This document shows positions 34,877 through 40,837 of a stretch of DNA of 64,000 nucleotides, one piece after another. Source of the DNA: Halegenticoccus soli (GTDB taxonomy: Archaea > Halobacteriota > Halobacteria > Halobacteriales > Haloferacaceae); NCBI RefSeq assembly GCF_002844195.1, contig NZ_PEND01000001.1, positions 1-64,000 on the forward strand, read 5' to 3'. The stretch's first letter is position 1; each line of letters begins with the position of its first letter. A program made the translations under genes and the position numbers. The notes beneath the pieces were generated by a model that was given only the letters and a program-made list of their open reading frames with translations, searched no databases and was not told the origin of the DNA.

Positions 34877-36484
34877 ATGCGACGCGTCATCGCCGTCTGT
34901 TTCGTCCTCCTTCTGGCCGGCTCCGCCGTCGGTCCGCCGGTCGCGGCCGCGCCGGTCGGACCGGCGCAGGCCGATTCTCCCGTTCAGACCCGCGCCCAGA
35001 GCGAGTCCCCCGTCCGAGCGCAAACCCAGGCCGAAGCGTCCGACGGGGTGACCGTGCGTCCCTCGGGGAACGAGCCGATCGGCCGCGTGAACGGCTACTG
35101 GCACAACGATTCCATCGCGGTCGATCAGTCGGACGGACTGAACGAGAGCGAGATGGAGGCGTACGTCTCGCGCTCCATGGCCCGCGTGGAGCACCTGCGC
35201 GACCGAAAGTTCAAAGAACCCGTCCCCGTGACGGTCGTCTCCCGCGACGAGTTCCGCCGGGAGTCGGCGGAGCGACAGTCGAACGAGACGTTCGGCGCCT
35301 GGAACAACCAGGTCTGGGAGGCGCTCTTCATCGTCGGCCGGTCGAACGACGCGCAGGACGAACTCGGCTCGACCTACGGCGAATCGGTGGCGGGCTACTA
35401 CTCCCCGTCCGACGACGAGATCAAGATCGTCTCCGACTCGCCGGACCGACCGACGGTCGACAACGCGACGCTGGTCCACGAACTGACGCACGCGATGCAG
35501 GACCAGTACTACGACCTGTCTGACTCGCGCTACGCCGGCGAGACGCAGGACGGCGAACTCGCGGCCGACGGCGTGGTGGAGGGCGAGGCGAACTACGTCG
35601 AGGCCCGGTACGCCGAGCGGTGCTGGGCCGAGTGGGAGTGCGTGCCCAGGCGGGGAGGCGCCGGCGGAGGGTCGCCGCCGAACCTCGGCATCCTCCTGAC
35701 GATCTTCCAGCCCTACTCGGACGGACCGGCGTACGTCCACGAGCGCTACCGAGAGGGCGGCTGGGCGGCCGTCGACGCCGCGTTCGCCGACCCGCCGGTT
35801 TCGACGGAGCAGACGATCCACCGCACCGACGAGAAGCCGGTCCCGATCGAGTACGAGGACCGCGCCAGAAACGGCTGGCGGACGTTCCCGGACCAGGGCG
35901 AGAACGGCTCCGACACCGCCGGCGAGGCGTCGATCTACGCCATGTTCTGGTACCAGGCGCGGCAGTACGGCGCGGACACGATCGACCCGCAGGGGCTGCT
36001 CCGGAACGCGGGGCGGTACAGCACGTACAACTACGACGCCGCGCCGTCGAACGGCTGGGGCAACGACCGACTCTTCCCCTACCGGAAGGGATCGGGCGAC
36101 GACGCGAAGTACGGCTACGTGTGGGTCACGGAGTGGGACACGGCGCGCGACGCGAAGGAGTTCCGCGACGCCTACCTCGCGATCCTCGACGCCCACGACG
36201 CTGCCGCGGCCGGCGGCGGCGTCCGCGTCGTCGAGGACGGCCCGTTCGCCGACGCCTTCCGCGTCACCCGCGACGGGACGCGCGTCACGATCGTCAACGG
36301 GCCGACCCCCGCCGCGGTGAAAGACATCCGACCGGCCGCCTCCGAGGCCGACCCGGCGTCGGAGAAGCCGGCCCCGCTCGGCGACGGCACCGGCGTGTCC
36401 CTGCCCGGGTTCGGCGCTCCGGCCGCCGTCGCCGCCCTGATCGCGGCCGCGGCGGTCGCCGTCGCGCGTTCCCGGCGGCGCTGA
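34877..36484 (+). CDS. Hvo_1808-type surface protein with HExxH and PGF-CTERM-like tail
   Basis: 535 residues. A Sec signal peptide (1-25) is followed by a Gln/Ser-rich linker and a domain containing AVDQSDGLNESEMEAYVSRS. The zinc motif HELTH is at 201-205 (NATLVHELTHAMQDQYYDL), with an acidic GVVEGEANYVEARYAE segment downstream that may supply the third ligand. The C-terminus, LPGFGAPAAVAALIAAAAVA ending in Arg residues, resembles the PGF-CTERM signal cut by archaeosortase A. I recognise the Hvo_1808 family. Probably a cell-surface metalloprotease; activity is inferred. Its paralogue follows at once. Confidence 0.88.
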   Translation: MRRVIAVCFVLLLAGSAVGPPVAAAPVGPAQADSPVQTRAQSESPVRAQTQAEASDGVTVRPSGNEPIGRVNGYWHNDSIAVDQSDGLNESEMEAYVSRSMARVEHLRDRKFKEPVPVTVVSRDEFRRESAERQSNETFGAWNNQVWEALFIVGRSNDAQDELGSTYGESVAGYYSPSDDEIKIVSDSPDRPTVDNATLVHELTHAMQDQYYDLSDSRYAGETQDGELAADGVVEGEANYVEARYAERCWAEWECVPRRGGAGGGSPPNLGILLTIFQPYSDGPAYVHERYREGGWAAVDAAFADPPVSTEQTIHRTDEKPVPIEYEDRARNGWRTFPDQGENGSDTAGEASIYAMFWYQARQYGADTIDPQGLLRNAGRYSTYNYDAAPSNGWGNDRLFPYRKGSGDDAKYGYVWVTEWDTARDAKEFRDAYLAILDAHDAAAAGGGVRVVEDGPFADAFRVTRDGTRVTIVNGPTPAAVKDIRPAASEADPASEKPAPLGDGTGVSLPGFGAPAAVAALIAAAAVAVARSRRR

Positions 36485-36568
36485 CCCGTCACCGTCCCGC
36501 AGACGCGAACGACCGTTTCACGCGGACGCGAGCAACACTTTTTGCCGCCGCTGTCCCCCTTCGGAGGT

Positions 36569-38122
36569 GTGCACCGCCGAACGGCAGCCTCCGCGGTCGT
36601 CTGCCTCGCCGTCGTCATCGCGGGGTGCGCCGCGCCCGTCTCCCCGCCGACCGGCGACGGCCCCGAATCGGACTGGGACGAGCGGTCGAGCGAGCGCGTC
36701 GGGTGGGTGAACGGCTACCGGTACGACGATCCGATCGCGGTCGACCAGTCGGACGGGCTGAACGAGAGCGAGACGGAGGCGTTCCTCGCGCGGACGATGG
36801 CCCGCGTCGAGGTGATCCGCGGGCTGCCCTTCCGCGAACCGGTGTCGGTGCGGGTGATCACCCGCGAGGAGTTCCGCGAGCGGATCGCCGGCGGAGGCGG
36901 GCGGAGTCCCGAGCGCGCGGCGTGGCACAACCAGGTGTGGCGCGCGCTGCTCCTGGTCGACGAGGGGCGGAACGTCTCGGACGTGCTCGACGGGCTGTAC
37001 GGCGAGAACGTCCTCGGCTACTACTCCCCCCGGAACGGCGAGATCGTCGTCGTCACGGACTCGCGGACGCCCCGGATCGACCGGCGGACCCTCTCGCACG
37101 AACTCGTCCACGCCCTCCAGGACCAGCACTTCGGCCTCGGCGGGCGACCGGGGACGCTCGACGGTCGGCTGGCCCGCAACGGCCTCGTCGAGGGCGACGC
37201 AGGGTACGTCGAACAGCTGTACGAACGGCGGTGCCGCGCCGACTGGGAGTGCGTGCCCCGTCCCCCGCGCGCCGGTCGGAACGTCTCCGTCGCCGACGAC
37301 GCCTTCGGGGTGTACGCGACGATCTACCAGCCGTACAGCGACGGCCCGCAGCTCGTCCACGAGCGCCGCGCGGCCGGCGGGTGGGCCGCGGTGAACGCGA
37401 TGTACGACCGGCCGCCGGCGAGCGCCGCGCAGGTCGTCCACCCGGAGAAGTACCCGGACGCGGAACCGGTTCCGGTCGAGATCGAGGACCGGTCGTCCGC
37501 CGAGTGGTCGCGGTTCGACGTCGAGCGACCGGCGGACACCGTCGGGGAGGCGGCGCTGTACGTCGCGCTCCGCGAGCGCGGACGGATCGGATCGAACCAC
37601 TTCCTGTCGTCGACCGACCCGTACTCGCCGTACAACTACAGCCACCCGATCACCGACGGCTGGGCGGGCGACAGCGTCGTGCCCTACCGGAGCGCGGACG
37701 GCGAGTACGGCTACGTCTTCCGGACCGTCTGGGAGACGGACGCGGACGCCGAACGGTTCGCGAGCGCCTACCGGGCGACGCTGCGGACGGGCCTCGGGAC
37801 CGAGCGCGCCGGGGAGAGGACGTACCGCGTCCCCGAGAACCGGCCGTACAGCGGCGCGTACCGCGTCACCCGCGCCGGCGACGCGGTCACGATCGTCAAC
37901 GCCCCGACGGTCGAGCGCCTCGACGGCGTCCACCGCCCGCCCGCGTCCGCCGATTCGAGGCGAAAATCGGCGGACGGCGGCTCGCTCGAACCCCGTGATC
38001 CTCCTCCCGCCGAGAGCGCGTTCGACCCCCTCGCGGCCGACCGGGCCGCCCTGCCGGCTCCTCCCTCAGCCGTGACCGATGTTCCCCCGGCCGCAGTTGG
38101 TGGCCCGTTCGCCTGCAACTGA
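36569..38122 (+). CDS. Hvo_1808-type lipoprotein paralogue with HExxH
   Basis: 517 residues from the GTG at 36569, which gives a short signal and lipobox VIAGC (Cys20). An in-frame ATG at 36542 would place nine extra residues before the signal, and CACTTTTT about 30 bp before the GTG fits a leaderless start there. The body matches the upstream paralogue closely (AVDQSDGLNESETEAFLART, NGY, HELVH at 177-181, WECVPR). It has no PGF-CTERM tail; instead about 60 disordered residues run into the repeat region before the next gene. Anchored by lipid, unlike its neighbour. Confidence 0.83.
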   Translation: MHRRTAASAVVCLAVVIAGCAAPVSPPTGDGPESDWDERSSERVGWVNGYRYDDPIAVDQSDGLNESETEAFLARTMARVEVIRGLPFREPVSVRVITREEFRERIAGGGGRSPERAAWHNQVWRALLLVDEGRNVSDVLDGLYGENVLGYYSPRNGEIVVVTDSRTPRIDRRTLSHELVHALQDQHFGLGGRPGTLDGRLARNGLVEGDAGYVEQLYERRCRADWECVPRPPRAGRNVSVADDAFGVYATIYQPYSDGPQLVHERRAAGGWAAVNAMYDRPPASAAQVVHPEKYPDAEPVPVEIEDRSSAEWSRFDVERPADTVGEAALYVALRERGRIGSNHFLSSTDPYSPYNYSHPITDGWAGDSVVPYRSADGEYGYVFRTVWETDADAERFASAYRATLRTGLGTERAGERTYRVPENRPYSGAYRVTRAGDAVTIVNAPTVERLDGVHRPPASADSRRKSADGGSLEPRDPPPAESAFDPLAADRAALPAPPSAVTDVPPAAVGGPFACN

Positions 38123-38169
38123 CGTCCCCTCGGCCGCAACTGGTGTCCGCTCGGCCGCAACTGGTGGGG
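38089..38169. promoter_or_regulatory. Four motif copies at 21-22 bp spacing
   Basis: GGCCGCAGTTGG at 38089, GCCTGCAACTGA at 38111, GGCCGCAACTGG at 38132 and 38153. Copy one carries the core in inverted form (CAGTTG for CAACTG). The spacing is about two helical turns. Copies three and four lie directly before the T-rich GTTTTTGC (38169-38176) that is the likely TATA box of the gene at 38200. Copies one and two lie in the 3' end of the upstream gene. Confidence 0.6.
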
Positions 38170-38199
38170 TTTTTGCGTCGCCCGCCTAAACGGCGACCA

Positions 38200-39354
38200 A
38201 TGAGCGAGTTCGACATCGTCGGGAGCGAGGCCATCCTGGAGGGCCGCGCCACCGACGCCTACTTCGAACGCACGGAGACGACGCTCCGGAACGCGGGGCG
38301 GAACCCGCGGGTCGTCGCCGAGGTGACGGCCGACCAGTTCCCCTCGGGGGACTTCGAGCTTCTCGCGGGCGTCGAGGACGCCGCGCACCTGCTCGCGGGG
38401 CGGGCGGTGGACGCCGACGCGGTCCCGGAGGGCCGGCTGTTCGACGGCGGCCCGGTCATGCGGATCGAGGGACGCTACCTGGAGTTCGCCCGGCTCGAAA
38501 CGTCGCTTCTGGGGTTCCTCTCCCACGCGTCGGGCATCGCCACCGCCGCGCTCGAAACCCGGACGGCCGCGCCCGACTCGACCGTCCTCTCGTTCGGCGC
38601 GCGGCACGTCCACCCCTCGATCGCCGCCGTCGTCGAGCGGAGCGCGCTGCTCGCCGGCCTCGACGGCTTCTCGCACGTCGCCGCGGGCGACATCCTCGGG
38701 CGCGAGGCGAGCGGGACGATGCCGCACGCGCTCGTCATCTGCTTCGGCCGCGGACGCCAGGAGGAGGCCTGGCGCGCCTTCGACGAGGCGGTCCCCGAGG
38801 GCGTCCCCCGTATCGCGCTCTGCGACACGTACTCGGACGAGAAGGACGAGGTCGTCCGCGCGGTCGAGGCGCTCGGCGACCGCCTCGACGGCGTCCGACT
38901 CGACACGACGAGTTCCCGTCGGGGGGATTTCCGCCACATCGTCCGCGAGGTGCGCTGGGAGCTCGACGCCCGCGGGTACGACGGCGTCGACATCTTCGTC
39001 AGCGGGGGCCTCGGCCCCGACGACCTGCGACGCCTCCGCGACGTAGTCGACGGCTTCGGCGTCGGCGGCTACATCTCGAACGCGGACCCGATCGACTTCG
39101 CGCTCGACATCGTCGAGGTCGAGGGCGAACCGACGGCCAAGCGCGGCAAGCTCTCCGGCGTGAAGGAGGTGTACCGGACCCCCGGCGGCGGCCACCACGT
39201 CGGCCTCCGGGACCGCCCGGCCCCGGCGGACGCCGACCCGCTCTTCGAACCGCTCGTCAGGGACGGCGAGATCGTCGCCGAGTTCGACCTCGACGCGGCG
39301 ACGGAGCGGGCGGCGGAGGACGCTGCGCTGACGGGATTCGGACGGGTCGACTGA
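38200..39354 (+). CDS. Nicotinate phosphoribosyltransferase
   Basis: 384 residues of the archaeal, short nicotinate PRTase type. Features: ATDAYFERTETTLRNAG, LLGFLSHASGIATAALE, VLSFGARHVHP, GTMPHALVICFG, RLDTTSSRRGDFRHIVREVR and the phosphate-binding IFVSGGLGPDDLRRL. It makes nicotinate mononucleotide from nicotinate and PRPP for NAD salvage. Upstream are four phased repeats, so expression is probably controlled. The C-terminal region (AKRGKLSGVKEVYRTPGGGH) is also conserved. Confidence 0.92.
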   Translation: MSEFDIVGSEAILEGRATDAYFERTETTLRNAGRNPRVVAEVTADQFPSGDFELLAGVEDAAHLLAGRAVDADAVPEGRLFDGGPVMRIEGRYLEFARLETSLLGFLSHASGIATAALETRTAAPDSTVLSFGARHVHPSIAAVVERSALLAGLDGFSHVAAGDILGREASGTMPHALVICFGRGRQEEAWRAFDEAVPEGVPRIALCDTYSDEKDEVVRAVEALGDRLDGVRLDTTSSRRGDFRHIVREVRWELDARGYDGVDIFVSGGLGPDDLRRLRDVVDGFGVGGYISNADPIDFALDIVEVEGEPTAKRGKLSGVKEVYRTPGGGHHVGLRDRPAPADADPLFEPLVRDGEIVAEFDLDAATERAAEDAALTGFGRVD

Positions 39355-39480
39355 GCGGTCGGCGAGGCGCGCGGGTTCGAGGAGGGCGACCGGACGCGGC
39401 CGGCGGGTGGCGGGCAGCGGCGGTGAATCGCGTCGGGCGGACCGCAGAAGGAGTCGGAAGGAACTGGAAGGCGTCGCCGA

Positions 39481-40083
39481 TCAGAGCTGCTGAACGCTGC
39501 CGCCGTCGGGCCGCTCGCGGAACACCTGTCCCTCGAACAGCGTCACCATCGTGTCGTCGTCCTGCCACGCGAACGGCGAGAGCCTCGCCTTCCGGCAGAC
39601 GCGGGTGAGGTACTCCTCCTTGCTCCAGCCGTTCTCGACGGGGATCGTCGGGTAGAGCCAGCCGTGCTGGCCGCCGTTGTCGATGGCGACCCCGTGGACG
39701 CCGAGTTCGAGGTCGGACAGGGGATCGTTGGTGAGAACGTAGTTGCAGACGACGCAGACCGAGACGTTCAGGTTCGGGAGCTCGGGGGGTTCGACTTCCG
39801 ACCCGCAGGAGTCGCCCGACGCGGCCTTGATCGCCGCGTCGACGATGGCGTGTCCGAGCTGATCCTTCCCGCGATACGCCCCCGCGCAGCCGCGCAGCCT
39901 GCCGCGGCCGCGGATCGACTGGAGCCGGACGAAGGCGCCCGTCCTGTTGTAAAACGCCTCGCGCATGCTCCCCGGCTGCTCGCGTTGTCCGTGCAAAACG
40001 TACGATTCGACCGATTCCCGCGCTAGTTCGACCGCCCGAGCCCCGTCCTCGTAGGAGAGGCGTACGGTCTGCGCCTCGGACAT
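39481..40083 (-). CDS. AMMECR1 domain protein (TIGR00296 type)
   Basis: 200 residues. The AMMECR1 signature LRGCAGAYRGKDQLGHAIVD with the LRGC motif is clear, followed by VSVCVVCNYV, GVHGVAIDNGGQHGWLYPTI and LPE-like strands. The family is found across archaea and eukaryotes; function unsettled, often next to radical-SAM and MEMO genes, none of which is here. It is divergent from the RNase P RNA gene. A 7-bp inverted repeat lies 4 bp before its ATG. Confidence 0.9.
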   Translation of the reverse strand: MSEAQTVRLSYEDGARAVELARESVESYVLHGQREQPGSMREAFYNRTGAFVRLQSIRGRGRLRGCAGAYRGKDQLGHAIVDAAIKAASGDSCGSEVEPPELPNLNVSVCVVCNYVLTNDPLSDLELGVHGVAIDNGGQHGWLYPTIPVENGWSKEEYLTRVCRKARLSPFAWQDDDTMVTLFEGQVFRERPDGGSVQQL

Positions 40084-40086
40084 ATA

Positions 40087-40107
40087 TCGTTTCTGGAACT
40101 GAAACGA
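40087..40107. promoter_or_regulatory. TCGTTTC-N7-GAAACGA inverted repeat
   Basis: A perfect 7-bp inverted repeat with a 7-base spacer just before the AMMECR1 start codon. It could be an operator at the transcription start or a short hairpin in the mRNA leader. About 100 bp from the RNase P RNA start on the other side. Confidence 0.35.
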
Positions 40108-40173
40108 CTTGAACGCTTCCCTTCACACAAAATGAATAGTGAGGGATTTTCCCGACTAAGCGAACGACCGAAC

Positions 40174-40181
40174 GGCTTATT
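40174..40181 (+). promoter_or_regulatory. Promoter box of RNase P RNA gene
   Basis: GGCTTATT sits about 27 bp before the first paired base of the RNase P RNA (about 40204), where a TATA-like element is expected. Confidence 0.45.
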
Positions 40182-40203
40182 GCCGCCAGTCGATTAGTTC
40201 CGG

Positions 40204-40713
40204 TGGCAGAGAGAGCCCGACCCCCGTGCCCGAGAGCGCGCCCGATTCCGGGCGCTCGACGGGCATGAGGAAAGTCCCCCCACCGTCCGGACGGGTGACC
40301 GGGCGCAAGCCCGGAGCCGGAGACGGCTGGCTCTGGAACAGAAACGAGACCACTCGGCCCGACCGATGAGGTGTAAGACCCGAGGCGACACGTCGTCGCT
40401 TCGGTGTAAGACCCAAGCCGGTCCATCACCGGCTTGGTGTACGACCCGAGGCGGTGATGGACCGGCTCGGGTCCGCGAACCCGACCGCGAGGAAGGGGAG
40501 TTAACCCACCGAGGGCGCGGGACGGCGAGGCCGTCCCGCCACGTCGTGCCAGCGGGCACGCGGACGGCCGAGAACGGATGGAACGGCGAATCCTCACCGG
40601 TGCAAGTCCGCGCCGCGGGCGGCGACCGCCGCCCCAAGGTAGTCCGGACACGTGGACGCGGACGCTCAGCCGAATGTCGGGACGAACAGAAGGGGGCTTA
40701 CTCCTCTCAGCCG
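40204..40713 (+). ncRNA. rnpB: RNase P RNA (archaeal type A) with triplicated core unit
   Basis: The catalytic RNA that trims tRNA 5' leaders. Conserved regions seen: GAGGAAAGTCC (40267-40277), ACAGAAA (40339-40345), GGTGTAAGACC (from 40370), GGTGCAAGTCC (40599-40609) and ACAGAAGGGGGCTTA (40686-40700). P1 pairs GGCAGAGAGAG (40205-40215) with CTCCTCTCAGCC (40701-40712), P2 pairs CCCGAC with GTCGGG, and P4 pairs the first and last regions. Ends are set by P1 and may be off by a few bases. The region around 40370-40468 holds three 33-nt tandem units, each repeating the GGTGTAAGACC motif. Confidence 0.92.
40370..40468 (+). repeat. Three 33-nt tandem units within RNase P RNA
   Basis: Units begin at 40370 (GGTGTAAGACCCGAGG), 40403 (GGTGTAAGACCCAAGC) and 40436 (GGTGTACGACCCGAGG), with exact 33-nt period. 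The second half of each unit is a hairpin: GAGGCGAC/GTCGCTTC, AAGCCGGT/ACCGGCTT, and GAGGCGGT/ACCGGCTC with one mismatch. In addition 40417-40430 (GCCGGTCCATCACC) is perfectly complementary to 40453-40466. Confidence 0.85.
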
Positions 40714-40773
40714 CTTCTCGAAACTACGCGACAGAAATATATTATTAACTAAACCGCGAACAGATATTATAGA

Positions 40774-40785
40774 TTCGTATACGAA
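40774..40785. promoter_or_regulatory. TTCGTATACGAA palindrome before metal P-ATPase
   Basis: A perfect 12-bp palindrome 52 bp before the P-ATPase start and about 20 bp before its likely TATA box (TTAATATCGA, about 40806-40815). Another AT-rich box, TATTATA, lies immediately upstream (40764). A metal-responsive regulator site is plausible from context. Confidence 0.5.
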
Positions 40786-40837
40786 GGCCGTTCTCTGGCA
40801 GATGAATTAATATCGATAGAGCCGCTACGGACACCCA

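Noticed and set aside
40366-40752. 128-residue open frame within the RNase P RNA region
   Set aside because: The stretch is explained by the structured RNA; the repeated MRCKTRGDTSS-type peptide only mirrors the 33-nt RNA repeat.
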